This document shows positions 1 through 9,929 of a stretch of 64,000 nucleotides of DNA, in pieces. Within the stretch, counting starts at the first letter, position 1; each line of letters opens with the position of its first letter. The position numbers and the translations under genes were made by a program. This DNA comes from Synechocystis sp. PCC 7338. Its GTDB lineage: Bacteria; Cyanobacteriota; Cyanobacteriia; Cyanobacteriales; Microcystaceae. The notes under the pieces are model-generated. The model had not been told where the DNA came from. It did no database searches and worked only from the letters and a program-made list of their open reading frames with translations. The stretch lies in NCBI RefSeq assembly GCF_018282115.1, contig NZ_CP054306.1, forward strand, positions 2,093,488-2,157,487. Reading direction: 5' to 3'.

Positions 1-753
1 GCCACCGGCCATGGCGCAGCAGAAAAAGGCCAACGCCGGATTGTCCTTCACCACCAATAAACCCAACCCCACAAAGGCGATCGCCCCGGTGCCTGCAGCT
101 AAACCATCCACCCCATCGGTCAAATTCGTGGCATTGCTTTCCGCCACTAGGGCAAAGGTGGCCACTAACCAAAAAAGGAAACCCAGGGGTAAGACAAATT
201 GCATAATGCGAATGTTAGTGATGTCCGTTGGCCCATAAAAAAATAGCCAAGCGCAAAAAATAACGGCGATCGCCACCTGTAAAAATAATTTCTGTTTAGG
301 GGTTAAACCTTTATTAGATTTGTATTTTAAAATTTGCCAGTCATCCACCCAACCGATCGCCATATAACCCAAAGTTACTAAGCCCACCACCATGACATCG
401 GCGTTAAACTGAGTGCCCACCACGGCGATCGCCACCGCCACGGGCACAAAAAAAATCCCTCCCATGGTAGGAGTACCCGCCTTTTTAAGATGACTTTGGG
501 GGCCGTCGGACTGGATCACTTGGCTTGCTTTCAGATTTATCAACATTGGTACCACCGCCATACCAATTAAGGCCGTGACCAAGGCCGTAAAACCCAAGGC
601 AATCAGTAATTTCCCATTGCCTAACCAAGGCAGACCCGCCCAGCTACTCAACAGGGCCATCAGGGCTAAAGCCAAGGCCCAGAGCAAGATTAGCAAAGTT
701 TTACCGCTGGGATTTTTCCAACTGGGAAGGGACGAAGATTTTGCGTTGGCCAT
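1..753 (-). CDS. mraY: Phospho-N-acetylmuramoyl-pentapeptide transferase MraY (C-terminus cut by window edge)
   Basis: MraY moves phospho-MurNAc-pentapeptide from UDP to undecaprenyl phosphate, making lipid I, the first membrane step of peptidoglycan synthesis. The first 251 codons are present, out of about 360 in the family. The protein starts MANAKSSSLPSW at an ATG read from 753. Family signatures seen are KKAGTPTMGG, an Asp pair in WVDDW, and NATNLTDGVDGLAAG with the third conserved Asp; hydrophobic segments lie between them. The gene is divergent from the MscS gene at 867, with about 110 bp between them. The missing part lies beyond base 1. Confidence 0.95.
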   Translation of the reverse strand, partial: MANAKSSSLPSWKNPSGKTLLILLWALALALMALLSSWAGLPWLGNGKLLIALGFTALVTALIGMAVVPMLINLKASQVIQSDGPQSHLKKAGTPTMGGIFFVPVAVAIAVVGTQFNADVMVVGLVTLGYMAIGWVDDWQILKYKSNKGLTPKQKLFLQVAIAVIFCAWLFFYGPTDITNIRIMQFVLPLGFLFWLVATFALVAESNATNLTDGVDGLAAGTGAIAFVGLGLLVVKDNPALAFFCCAMAGG

Positions 754-866
754 AGTCAAAAAATTAGTTCAGGGGTTGATCAATGACGTTTTCTCCATCA
801 GACTAGCATCAAGGTTGCTGGCCTTTGGCTGTCGATTTTGCTGACAGATTGTAAGTATCAAGAACC

Positions 867-2702
867 ATGCCCTTAATTACCAAACTAAAAAAATATCGAC
901 GCAAATATCAACGCTTCTTCTGGCTCGGTTGTGTTGTTTTAGCCCTACTACTGATCATTCCCCATCCTAGCCAAGCTCAGTTTGTGATGCCCCAAGGCTT
1001 TAGCACCCAGGGTGATTATCAACCCCCCGGAGTTTCCCGTTATGGCCCCATTGAAGTGGCCCCGGTACGATCGCCCGTTGATAACAGTTTTTTGTTTGAT
1101 GTGGCATCTCCCACCGTGTATAACCGCCAAGAGAATACCAGCGAGGTCCCCGTAGAGCAGAGAGCCCAGGACATTGAAAGCAAACTGGAATTGGCTATTT
1201 TCACACGGGACATGAATCCCGACGATCTAAGGGTAGAAACATCTCGGCTTAACAATGTTGTGGTGGTTACTGTTAGCAATGATGATTATCCCCTCCCCCT
1301 GGTGCTGGCCTCCGTTACGGAAAATGATGCCGATTTCAACGGGCAACCTATCGATGTTTTAGCAGAGCAATGGCGGGAAAAACTGGATAAAGAAATTCGT
1401 CGGGGCCAGGCCAGCACTACCCCAGAAGCCTTACAGCAATCTTTTACTAAAGCTTTCCAAATATTTGCAGTGCTTATGGTGGCAACGGTCATCATTGGCG
1501 GCATTAAATATCTAATTTCTCGTTATCATCAAAGGCTTCTCAAGCGGAAACAGGCGATCGCCGCTGAAAAACAAGCGGAGTCGGAGAGCTTGGCTAACCA
1601 TGATCCAGACCCCATAGAAGTTAGCTATACTACCCCGGAAGTGCTAGGGGAACAACAACGGCTCTTTTGGCAAAGATTACCCCAAATACTTAGTATCGAC
1701 CGCAAAATTGGTTTTTGGAAGTTTGTCCAGTGGCTATTATTTTGGGTGATTATCCTCGGTTGGTACTTTGGCTTATTTGCCATCTTCCGGGAAATTCCCG
1801 GCCTAGCCACCCTCAGTGGCGCAATTTTAGGCAGGCCCCTGCAATTACTACTGCTATGGTTTTTCATCGGCTTAGTCATCCGCATCAGCCATCGCATCAT
1901 CGAACTGTTAAAAAACAATTGGCAGAATGATAGTACTGCCGGACTGAATAAATTTATCAATCTAGGGGATAACCAACGGCGAGATCTGCGTATCTCCACC
2001 ATCGCTGGAGCTATCAAAGGCATGGTGACGGTGGTGATTACCGCCAGCGGTCTGTTAACAGCCCTGACCATCCTGGGGATTCCCACCGGTTCCGTGGTGG
2101 CGATCGGGGGGTTATTGGCCTTGGCCGTTTCCTTTGGTGCCCAGAGCTTGGTGAAGGATTTGGTAGATGGATTTTTGGTGTTAGCAGAAGATCAGTATGC
2201 CATCGGGGATGTAATTGACGTGGGCTTCGCCGCCGGAGGGGTGGAAAACTTAAACTTGCGGGTGACCCAGTTACGGAGTGCCGGAGGAGAATTGGTCACC
2301 ATCCCCAACAGTGCCATCACCCAGGTTAAAAATCTGACCCGCTCTTGGTCTCGGGCTAATTTAAGCGTGAATGTGGCCTATGACACTGACCCAGCAAAGG
2401 CTATTAATGTCCTGCGCCAGGTGGGGGAAGACCTGTATAATGACCCAGAATGGCACGACAAAATGCTGGCAGTTCCCGATGTGTTGGGCATCGATAGCCT
2501 TACCCATGAGGGCATGACCATCACCATTTGGATTCAAACCGCCCCTGCTCAACAGTGGTCTGTGGGCCGAGAATTGCGTTTCCGGGTACGTCAGGCCCTG
2601 ACGGAAAATAATATCGAAATCGGTGTTCCCAGGCAGATTTACACCACTAATGGGGCCGCCAATCCTCTCGTTAGTGCTCTTGAATCCAGTGCGGAAAGTT
2701 AG
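867..2702 (+). CDS. MscS-family mechanosensitive channel with extended N-terminal region
   Basis: This 611-residue protein is predicted to release solutes when membrane tension rises. A signal-peptide-like hydrophobic stretch (residues about 18-36, ending SQAQF) is followed by about 160 residues of periplasmic-type sequence. Hydrophobic helices come next at roughly 195-215, 285-310 and 318-340. The MscS pore-lining helix and beta domain follow from about 375: alanine/glycine-rich ALAVSFGAQSLVKDLVDGF, then an acidic region and VTIPNSAI. It is longer than E. coli MscS and closer to the YnaI/plant MSL type. It converges with pfkA; only 12 bp separate the stop codons, so transcript ends may overlap. 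Substrate and gating cannot be read from the sequence. Confidence 0.88.
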   Translation: MPLITKLKKYRRKYQRFFWLGCVVLALLLIIPHPSQAQFVMPQGFSTQGDYQPPGVSRYGPIEVAPVRSPVDNSFLFDVASPTVYNRQENTSEVPVEQRAQDIESKLELAIFTRDMNPDDLRVETSRLNNVVVVTVSNDDYPLPLVLASVTENDADFNGQPIDVLAEQWREKLDKEIRRGQASTTPEALQQSFTKAFQIFAVLMVATVIIGGIKYLISRYHQRLLKRKQAIAAEKQAESESLANHDPDPIEVSYTTPEVLGEQQRLFWQRLPQILSIDRKIGFWKFVQWLLFWVIILGWYFGLFAIFREIPGLATLSGAILGRPLQLLLLWFFIGLVIRISHRIIELLKNNWQNDSTAGLNKFINLGDNQRRDLRISTIAGAIKGMVTVVITASGLLTALTILGIPTGSVVAIGGLLALAVSFGAQSLVKDLVDGFLVLAEDQYAIGDVIDVGFAAGGVENLNLRVTQLRSAGGELVTIPNSAITQVKNLTRSWSRANLSVNVAYDTDPAKAINVLRQVGEDLYNDPEWHDKMLAVPDVLGIDSLTHEGMTITIWIQTAPAQQWSVGRELRFRVRQALTENNIEIGVPRQIYTTNGAANPLVSALESSAES

Positions 2703-2714
2703 TGTTCGCGGGAT

Positions 2715-3869
2715 TTAGACCTCTCCTAGGTAGATGCCCAACGATTTGGCCGTTTTAACCATAAAGCCATCCTTGTCCACCGGGAAAGCACAACGGTTTT
2801 CCTGGTGACATTTTTTAATGATGCCGATAATGGGTTGCAAATCAGTGTGCTCCACTTGACCATTGCGCCAAATCACCACTTGGTCATAAATCCCCTGTTC
2901 AATCAACTCCACTGCCTTGATGCCAAACACCGTGGCCAACAGGCGATCGAAAGATAGAGGTGTGCCACTCCGTTGTAAATGGCCCAGGGTGGTAGCTCGA
3001 ATATCCAAATCGGTCAAATCACAAAAACTAGGATCTTTAATTTCACACAGATGCTGGCTAGTTTGACTAATTTTTTCCGTTAGACAGTCAGCAATATACT
3101 TATTCTTTTGTTCATTTTGATCATGGACACCTTCGGAAATAACAATGAGGGCAAAATGGCGGCCAGATTGACGCAAATTCACCAGTTGGTCACAGCAACC
3201 ACGGATAACTTCTGGAGTTAGGCAGGGGGTAATTTCAGGAATTAAAATAATATCAGCTCCACCGGCAATACCCGCATGGAGAGTTAAATGCCCCGCATCC
3301 CTTCCCATCACCTGGACAATGATAATGCGTTCATGGCTAGCGGCGGTGAAAGTGAGGTCGTATAAAGCTTGGGTAACAATGTCCACTGCAGTACTAAATC
3401 CCACTGCCAAATCGGTAAAAGGCACATCGTTATCAATGGTTTTAGGAATGGCAATAATATGCCAATTTCCCTTGGTAGCTAAGTCGTAAATAATATCTAA
3501 ACTGCCATCGCCACCAACAACAATGAGCGCTTCAAGGTCAAGCATGGCATAACCTTTAAGAATGGCAGCGGCGATCACAGGTTGTTCTGGGTGCCCTTTA
3601 CTCAAGGAACCTAAAACGCTACCACTGAGAAATTGCAACACGTCCAAACCTTTGAGCATTCCAGGCAAAGCATAGCCATGTTTGGTTAACAGTAAATCCT
3701 CTGCTTGGTATTTTCCGTGGGCGACTTCAACAAAACCATCGGTGCCATAGGGAATGCCATACACTTCCCACCCCTTGAGAGCTGAGGCCTTAACCACTGA
3801 TCGAATAATGGCATTGAGGCCAGGACAATCACCGCCACTAGTCAAAATTCCAATACGTTTTGTGCCCAT
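2715..3869 (-). CDS. pfkA: 6-phosphofructokinase
   Basis: The 384-residue cytosolic enzyme phosphorylates fructose 6-phosphate to fructose 1,6-bisphosphate in glycolysis. N-terminal nucleotide motif is [14 protein letters not shown]. The phosphoryl-donor loop is VVGGDGS and the catalytic loop [26 protein letters not shown] binds sugar phosphate. In the PFK family a Gly in the GGDG position is typical of ATP enzymes, while Lys in PKTIDND is typical of pyrophosphate enzymes, so this protein has the mixed Gly/Lys pattern also known in plant-type and other ATP-PFKs. The ATG at 3869 has AGGGGG a few bases upstream. It lies 101 bp upstream of the DHODH-like stop, on the same strand. Confidence 0.93.
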   Translation of the reverse strand: MGTKRIGILTSGGDCPGLNAIIRSVVKASALKGWEVYGIPYGTDGFVEVAHGKYQAEDLLLTKHGYALPGMLKGLDVLQFLSGSVLGSLSKGHPEQPVIAAAILKGYAMLDLEALIVVGGDGSLDIIYDLATKGNWHIIAIPKTIDNDVPFTDLAVGFSTAVDIVTQALYDLTFTAASHERIIIVQVMGRDAGHLTLHAGIAGGADIILIPEITPCLTPEVIRGCCDQLVNLRQSGRHFALIVISEGVHDQNEQKNKYIADCLTEKISQTSQHLCEIKDPSFCDLTDLDIRATTLGHLQRSGTPLSFDRLLATVFGIKAVELIEQGIYDQVVIWRNGQVEHTDLQPIIGIIKKCHQENRCAFPVDKDGFMVKTAKSLGIYLGEV

Positions 3870-3970
3870 ACCAAACCCCCTTAATTTATCCGTAATTTAA
3901 GTTCTTCAATGGCTGATCCATGGTCAAAATCAAGCTCAAATCTATCGGCAATCACTGATCCGGCAGTCTA

Positions 3971-5002
3971 TTAACCAACGGGTTCAAGGGGATCAAGGGC
4001 TTTCCAAATGGGGGCATAGGTCTGCAGAGCTTTGACATATTGGACTCGCTCAAAGGCAGTGGGATCGGGGCAATTAAGTTGACTCATACTGCCTTGCATT
4101 TGCCGCACCGATTCATATTCGTGCTCTTCCATCCAATGGGCTAAACTATTTTCTAAAGTGTGGATATAGCCAATGCCGTGCCGCAGTAGGGCACTGACCA
4201 ATTGGGTAACTTTTGCCCCGGCCATTAACACCTTGACCAAATCCACTGTGTGTAAAATCCCACTGGTAGCAGCCAAGTCGCAGTCAATGCGCCCATATAA
4301 AATTGCTAACCAATGCAAGGGAAGGCGCATGCTTTGGGGGGTACTGAGCAGAATATGGGGATAAACTTCGAGGCTTTCTAGGTCAAAATCTGGCTGGTAA
4401 AAACGGTTGAAAAAAACTAGTCCATCAGCGCCATGATCGGCAAATTTTTTCGCCATATAGGCCATATTGCTAAAGAAGGGAGCAATTTTGACTGCAACGG
4501 GAATTTTAACTTCAGCTCTGACAGTTTTTACGATGTCAAGATAATTCTTTTCCACTTCTGTACCAGGTACATCTAGATCTGTAGGTACGTAGTAAATATT
4601 GAGTTCAATGGCGTCAGCCCCAGCCCCCTCTATTTGTTGGGAATAGTCTAACCATCCTCCTAAGGTAGAGCCATTTAAGCTACCAATAATGGGAATATCT
4701 AAACTCTCTTTGGCTAGGCGAATATGGTTGAGATATTCTTCGGAACCAACATGAAAAACCTGAGGTTCAGGAAAATAGGTTAAAGCTTCAGCAAAACTAT
4801 TCGTCCCGTGGGTTAAGTGATGATGCATTTCCAATCTTTCTTGCCGTAATTGCTCTTCAAAGAAGGAGTGGAGCACGATCGCCGCAGCGCCACTATCCTC
4901 CATTTTTTTGAGATTGTCTAGGTCTTCTGTCAATGGGGCACAGGAGCCGACCATGAGGGGAGATTTCAGATTCAAGCCGAGGTACTGTGTAGTGAGATCC
5001 AT
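3971..5002 (-). CDS. Dihydroorotate dehydrogenase-like flavoprotein
   Basis: This 343-residue TIM-barrel protein belongs to the DHOD/FMN family. It opens MDLTTQYLGLNLKSPLMVGS, with the SPLMVGS turn that binds FMN phosphate in class I DHODs. IPVAVKIAPFF carries the conserved Lys strand, and HGADGLVFFNRF matches the ADG(L/V)xxxN region. The active-site Cys/Ser loop of true PyrD could not be placed with confidence. Families like this are often named dihydroorotate dehydrogenase-like and, in several bacteria, sit beside pyruvate:ferredoxin oxidoreductase, as here. A redox role with NifJ is inference; the pyrimidine pathway role is uncertain. Confidence 0.82.
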   Translation of the reverse strand: MDLTTQYLGLNLKSPLMVGSCAPLTEDLDNLKKMEDSGAAAIVLHSFFEEQLRQERLEMHHHLTHGTNSFAEALTYFPEPQVFHVGSEEYLNHIRLAKESLDIPIIGSLNGSTLGGWLDYSQQIEGAGADAIELNIYYVPTDLDVPGTEVEKNYLDIVKTVRAEVKIPVAVKIAPFFSNMAYMAKKFADHGADGLVFFNRFYQPDFDLESLEVYPHILLSTPQSMRLPLHWLAILYGRIDCDLAATSGILHTVDLVKVLMAGAKVTQLVSALLRHGIGYIHTLENSLAHWMEEHEYESVRQMQGSMSQLNCPDPTAFERVQYVKALQTYAPIWKALDPLEPVG

Positions 5003-5089
5003 GGCATTTAGTCGATTTTAGGTTAATGGAAGAAAATAGACAGGGGAATTATGGAATTATTAGATGAGGGAATTAATTCTAGCCTCTTG

Positions 5090-5563
5090 TCACTCGTAAT
5101 ATTGCGGAAAGAATCCATCTGGCAGAAAGGTTCGATCAAGAATCTCATCCATGAAAAATGGATTAATTTCTGGCAAAGTGTTTAAAGAAACTCCAGTTTC
5201 AGTAGCTATCATTTTGCGGGCATGGCTATAGACTTTATTTAAGTTTTTACATAAATGTTGCTTTAAATTAGGACTCCTTAAAAAACATTGATAGATTCTA
5301 TTTCTACTTTGATCGATCATTATCCTCCAACTATTCGACCAAGTTTCTGGTTGGTATTTCCATTTAAGGAGGTGAATCAAAATAATCACGCAGTTTTCCC
5401 TGACAATACCTTGCTCTATGTGACTTAATGATTGAATTTCTTAGGCTAGATTTTCAAAATCAAGTTGCTCCCAGTTGTCGTCTTTTAAAAGATTGGCAGT
5501 AGTTTCTAGCCAAAGATAAAAATCTTGTTCATAAAGGGCTTTCGTCTGAATTTGAGTAACCAT
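5090..5563 (-). pseudogene. DUF29 family gene interrupted by an in-frame stop
   Basis: An ATG read from 5563 gives MVTQIQTKALYEQDFYLWLE and continues in the typical DUF29 pattern. Codon 41 (5443-5441) is TAA, exactly where family members read LIEEIE (here ENLA*EIQSL). The frame resumes without shift through IILIHLLKWKYQPETW and ends LDRTFLPDGFFPQYYE, so a single substitution explains the break. DUF29 proteins are about 150 residues, common and numerous in cyanobacteria, with unknown function. The downstream half could be translated from a GTG at 5389, giving 99 residues. It sits 70 bp after nifJ. Confidence 0.85.
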
Positions 5564-5633
5564 AAGCTTATCCTCATAATTGTTATTCAACTGATAGGGG
5601 AACAGGTAAAGTTATTTCCTCCTAATACCGATT

Positions 5634-8600
5634 CTAAACATATTTAGGAATTGCCTCCGGAGACGAGGCAACACTATGGCTTTTACCGTTACTTTCCCCA
5701 CCCAGAGAGCGTTTCGCCAGATATTCGTACATGGCCCAGCGAGTGTTCACATCCCCTTGAGCTAACTTCATTAGACGTTTGGCCTCCTCCGGTTGACTAC
5801 GGGTGAGCATGGCAAAGCGATTTTCTGAGTACACCGTTTTATCAATGGGGATTTTCGGCGATCGCATATCCAGTTGCAGGGGATTTTTGCCTTGATCTGT
5901 CAACAAGGGGTTGTAGCGGTAGAGTAACCAACGGCCACTGTCCACCAGTTCTTTTTGATGATTCATGGCGGTGGTCATGTTGATGCCATGGGCAATGCAG
6001 TGAGAGTAGGCAATGATTAGGGAAACACCGGGATAGGCTTCAGCTTCAATAAAGGCTTTGATGGATTGTTCATTTTTAGCCCCCATGGCAATGCTGGCCA
6101 CATAGACGTTGCCGTAGGTCATGGCCATCAAGCCCAGATCTTTTTTGGGAGAGGGTTTACCTCCGGCGGCGAATTTAGCTACAGCGGCCCGGGGGGTGGC
6201 CTTTGAGGCTTGGCCCCCAGTGTTGGAATAAACTTCCGTGTCCATTACCAGGATGTTGACATTGCGACCACTGGCCAGCACATGATCTAAACCGCCGTAA
6301 CCAATGTCGTAGGCCCAGCCGTCTCCACCGATGATCCAAACGCTTTTCTTAACCAGATAATCCACCACGGAAAGAAACATTTTTGCTTGGGGAGTTTCCA
6401 GATTTTGTAAGCGGTTCTTAACCTGTTCTATCCATTGTCGTTGCTCGCAAATGTCGGCTTCGGTGGTTTGCTGATTTTCTAAAATTTCCGTTACTAGGGT
6501 TTCCCCCAATTCTTCAGTAAAGGTTGTGAGTAATTCCCCGGCAAATTCGGTCTGCTTATCGATCGCCACTCGGAAACCAAGGCCAAATTCGGCATTATCT
6601 TCAAATAGGGAATTGGACCAGGCCGGGCCCCGACCGTCGGCATTTTGGGCCCAGGGGGTAGTGGGTAAATTACCGCCATAGATGGAAGAACAACCGGTGG
6701 CATTGGCCACCAACATCCGATCGCCAAATAATTGACTAACAAGTTTGAGATAGGGGGTTTCTCCACAACCGGCACAGGCTCCGGAAAATTCAAATAAGGG
6801 CTCCTGCATTTGCTGATGGCTGATTTTGTTGAGGTTTAACCCTAGGCGATCGGGATTAGGTAAGTTTAAGAAGAAATCCCAGTTGGTTCGTTCCTGTTCC
6901 CGCAGAGGTAGCTGGGGCTCCATATTGATGGCCCTCAACCGAGGTTGGGATTTATTTTTAGCAGGGCAGACATCGACGCAAATGCCGCAACCGGTGCAAT
7001 CTTCCGCCGCCACTTGAATGGTGAATTTAGACCCTTGCCAATCGTGGTCTTTGGCGTTAGTGGATTTGAAGCTCACCGGAGCGTTAGCCAATTCTTGTTC
7101 GTTGTAAACCTTGGCCCGAATCACTGCATGGGGGCAAACAATGACACATTTACCGCACTGCACACAAACATCGGGATCCCAAACAGGAATTTCCTGGCCC
7201 ACGTTGCGTTTTTCCCATTGGGTGGTGCCGGTGGGGTAGGTACCATCACAGGGCAAAGCGCTAACGGGTAAATCGTCCCCTTGGCGGGCCATGATTTTGC
7301 CCAATACTTCCCGCACAAACACGGGGGCGTTATCAGGAACCACGGGCTGCATAGCAACAGCGTCCTCACTGACGACATCGGGAATAAGTACTTCATAGAG
7401 ATAGGCTAAGGTGGCATCCACCGCTTTAATGTTCATTTCCACAATCTCTTGACCCTTTTTGCCGTAGGTTTTTTGGATCGATTGCTTAATTTTGGCGATC
7501 GCCTCTTCCCGAGGTAAAACCCCTGCGAGGGCGAAAAAACAGGTTTGCATCACTGTATTAGTGCGGCGGCCCATGCCTGCATCCCTGGCCACCTCGTTGG
7601 CGTTAATGGTGTAAACCTTGAGATTTTTGTCAATAATTTCCTGCTGCACCTTGCGGGGGAATTGGGGCCAAATTTCCTCGGGGCCGTAAGGACTGTTCAC
7701 TAGAAATACCCCGCCATCAATGGCTGGTTCCAGCACCTCAAACTGTTCTAAAAATTCCCACTGGTGACAGGCGACAAAATTGGCTTGGCTAATTAAATAG
7801 GTGGAAAGAATCGGTTTGGGGCCAAAGCGGAGGTGAGAAACGGTCACCGAACCGGATTTTTTCGAGTCGTAAACAAAGTAGCCCTGGGCGTAATTATCCG
7901 TATCTTCTCCAATGATTTTGATCGAGTTTTTATTGGCTCCCACGGTGCCATCGGAACCCAAGCCGTAGAAGATGGCCCGCACCACCGAGTCCGCTTCAGT
8001 GGAAAAATTGGGATCATAGTCAATGCTGGTGTGGCTGAGGTCGTCGTTAATACCCACGGTGAAATGGTTTTTCGGCTCAGCCTGTTGCAGATGATCCAAT
8101 ACCCCTTTAACCATGGCCGGGGTAAATTCCTTGGAGGATAGGCCATAACGTCCACCGATAATTTTCGGCATCATGCCCGCTTCAAAAAAGGCTGTCAGCA
8201 CATCCTGATAGAGAGGTTCCCCAATGCTCCCCGGTTCCTTACACCGATCCAGCACAGCAATTTTCTGGACGGTTTTAGGTAGAGATTTAACCAGTCGATC
8301 GCCAGCAAAGGGACGATAGAGCCGTACTTTCAGCAGACCGACCTTTTCCCCCTGGGCAGTGAGAAAATCTACCGTTTCCTGGGCCGTTTCCGCACCGGAA
8401 CCCATTAGTACCATCACCTTTTCCGCCTCTGGATGACCAAAATATTCGTAGGGAGAATAATGACGGCCGGTTAACTGGCCAAACTCTGCCATCACCCGTT
8501 CCAGCACTGCGGGATAAACGTCATAGAAGGGATTTACCGTTTCCCTGGCTTGGAAATAGACATCGGGATTTTGAGCTGTCCCCCGCAACTTCGGGCGATC

Positions 8601-9233
8601 GGGAGTCAAAGCTCGCTCCCGGTGGGCCACCACATCTTCATCCTTAATTAAACTGCGGAGAACGGATTCCGGTAACAACTCAATTTTTTGTTCTTCGTGG
8701 GAAGTGCGGAAACCATCAAAAAAGTGCAGTCCCGGTATCCTGGTGGCAAAACTTGTCGCCGTGGCAATCAGAGCAAAATCGTGGGCTTCCTGTACAGAAT
8801 TGGAGCTTAGCAAGGCAAAGCCAGTGTTACGGGCCGCCATCACATCACTGTGATCACCAAAAATAGATAAACCCTGGGCTGCCAAAGAACGGGCCGCCAC
8901 ATGCAACACCATGGCGGTTAATTCCCCCGCAATTTTATGCATATTGGGCAACATCAACATCAACCCCTGGGAAGCGGTGAAAGTAGTGGTCAAAGCCCCC
9001 GACTGCAACGCACCGTGTACTGTCCCAGCGGCGCCTCCTTCACTCTGCATCTCCACCACCAAAGGCACCGTTTTCCAAAGGTTGGGACGATGTTCAGAAG
9101 CCCACGCATCCGCCCATTCCCCCATGGGAGAAGAGGGAGTAATGGGATAAATGGCAATGACTTCACTCAACTGATAGGCCACCCGGGCCACCGCTTCATT
9201 ACCATCGAGGGTTGCATAGGTAGGTAAACTCAT
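5634..9233 (-). CDS. nifJ: Pyruvate:ferredoxin (flavodoxin) oxidoreductase
   Basis: The 1199-residue homodimeric-type PFOR converts pyruvate and CoA to acetyl-CoA and CO2 and passes electrons to ferredoxin or flavodoxin. The N-terminus has the TPP/pyruvate region AIYPITPSSPMGEWAD. In the middle are two [4Fe-4S] motifs, CVQCGKCVIVCP and CTGCGICVDVCP. The C-terminal TPP domain has CAGCGETPY and GGDGWAYDIGYGG, followed by an MDTEVYSNTGGQ loop. The ATG at 9233 was chosen over an in-frame start 13 codons upstream because GAGGA precedes it at normal spacing. In oxygenic cyanobacteria the enzyme is linked to dark or low-oxygen metabolism and iron limitation. The 5' region is about 690 bp long. Confidence 0.97.
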   Translation of the reverse strand: MSLPTYATLDGNEAVARVAYQLSEVIAIYPITPSSPMGEWADAWASEHRPNLWKTVPLVVEMQSEGGAAGTVHGALQSGALTTTFTASQGLMLMLPNMHKIAGELTAMVLHVAARSLAAQGLSIFGDHSDVMAARNTGFALLSSNSVQEAHDFALIATATSFATRIPGLHFFDGFRTSHEEQKIELLPESVLRSLIKDEDVVAHRERALTPDRPKLRGTAQNPDVYFQARETVNPFYDVYPAVLERVMAEFGQLTGRHYSPYEYFGHPEAEKVMVLMGSGAETAQETVDFLTAQGEKVGLLKVRLYRPFAGDRLVKSLPKTVQKIAVLDRCKEPGSIGEPLYQDVLTAFFEAGMMPKIIGGRYGLSSKEFTPAMVKGVLDHLQQAEPKNHFTVGINDDLSHTSIDYDPNFSTEADSVVRAIFYGLGSDGTVGANKNSIKIIGEDTDNYAQGYFVYDSKKSGSVTVSHLRFGPKPILSTYLISQANFVACHQWEFLEQFEVLEPAIDGGVFLVNSPYGPEEIWPQFPRKVQQEIIDKNLKVYTINANEVARDAGMGRRTNTVMQTCFFALAGVLPREEAIAKIKQSIQKTYGKKGQEIVEMNIKAVDATLAYLYEVLIPDVVSEDAVAMQPVVPDNAPVFVREVLGKIMARQGDDLPVSALPCDGTYPTGTTQWEKRNVGQEIPVWDPDVCVQCGKCVIVCPHAVIRAKVYNEQELANAPVSFKSTNAKDHDWQGSKFTIQVAAEDCTGCGICVDVCPAKNKSQPRLRAINMEPQLPLREQERTNWDFFLNLPNPDRLGLNLNKISHQQMQEPLFEFSGACAGCGETPYLKLVSQLFGDRMLVANATGCSSIYGGNLPTTPWAQNADGRGPAWSNSLFEDNAEFGLGFRVAIDKQTEFAGELLTTFTEELGETLVTEILENQQTTEADICEQRQWIEQVKNRLQNLETPQAKMFLSVVDYLVKKSVWIIGGDGWAYDIGYGGLDHVLASGRNVNILVMDTEVYSNTGGQASKATPRAAVAKFAAGGKPSPKKDLGLMAMTYGNVYVASIAMGAKNEQSIKAFIEAEAYPGVSLIIAYSHCIAHGINMTTAMNHQKELVDSGRWLLYRYNPLLTDQGKNPLQLDMRSPKIPIDKTVYSENRFAMLTRSQPEEAKRLMKLAQGDVNTRWAMYEYLAKRSLGGESNGKSHSVASSPEAIPKYV

Positions 9234-9929
9234 AAACGAATCGTCCTCAAAGGATTTAGCAAGGGCAAACAATACCCAAAATGTGGAAAAAGGCAGTTAA
9301 TTTTTCTAGGTGGGAAGACACTGCCGGACAATTATAAAAATCGAAAAAATCACTAAAAATAGCTATAGGTCAACGGAGATTTAACAACTTTAGAGTTGTT
9401 TTTGTTGATATTGATTGAACTAAATTTCCCAAAATCTTAACTGAGAAATGAAGCTATGGATTGAGCGGTCACCGATGGTGGTTGAACATGACGTTCCCTC
9501 TGGGGCTTAGTTTTATCTTGAACCCAAAATCAAAAAATGGAACAATTTCTTATTGTTTTTTAACGAGATTAAATACTGTGAAGTTTTGTAATTGATCCGT
9601 GTCAAGCAAAAGATTTTGCCTTAGCTATTGTTGGGATTGTCATGACAGCGGCAATATTAACTTGATTGTTGACTTCACTCGGATCGACTAGTTGGTCAAA
9701 TTTCAGCAATTTCTCCAAGAAATTAGCCCTAAGAAGTTTTTTTAAAGCTCCCTGTCCCACATTTTCCCCTCTCGCCAGCAATGTTGAACTGTTCCCCTCA
9801 CTGGCGATCGCCGTTTAGCCATTCCCGCTCGCCTGGGGATAGTTAGTTGTCACCAACAAGCACAATAACTACATGGCAAACAACGTTAGTTCAAAACTTT
9901 TATTACAATCAATCCTCTCTGTATCCACT
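9234..9929. other. Long gene-free region upstream of nifJ
   Basis: About 700 bp lie between the nifJ start and the stop of the Uma2-type gene. The nifJ promoter must be in the part near 9234-9600, which is AT-rich. On the minus strand 9602-9811 is open for about 65 codons, ending TIPTIAKAKSFA, but it has no ATG, no clear ribosome site and no recognisable family. One HIP1 octamer lies near 9803. No tRNA, terminal inverted repeat or CRISPR-like structure was seen. Confidence 0.5.

Noticed and set aside
9602-9811. Short minus-strand open frame upstream of nifJ
   Set aside because: No ATG, no ribosome site and no recognisable family; only reported as part of the gene-free region.
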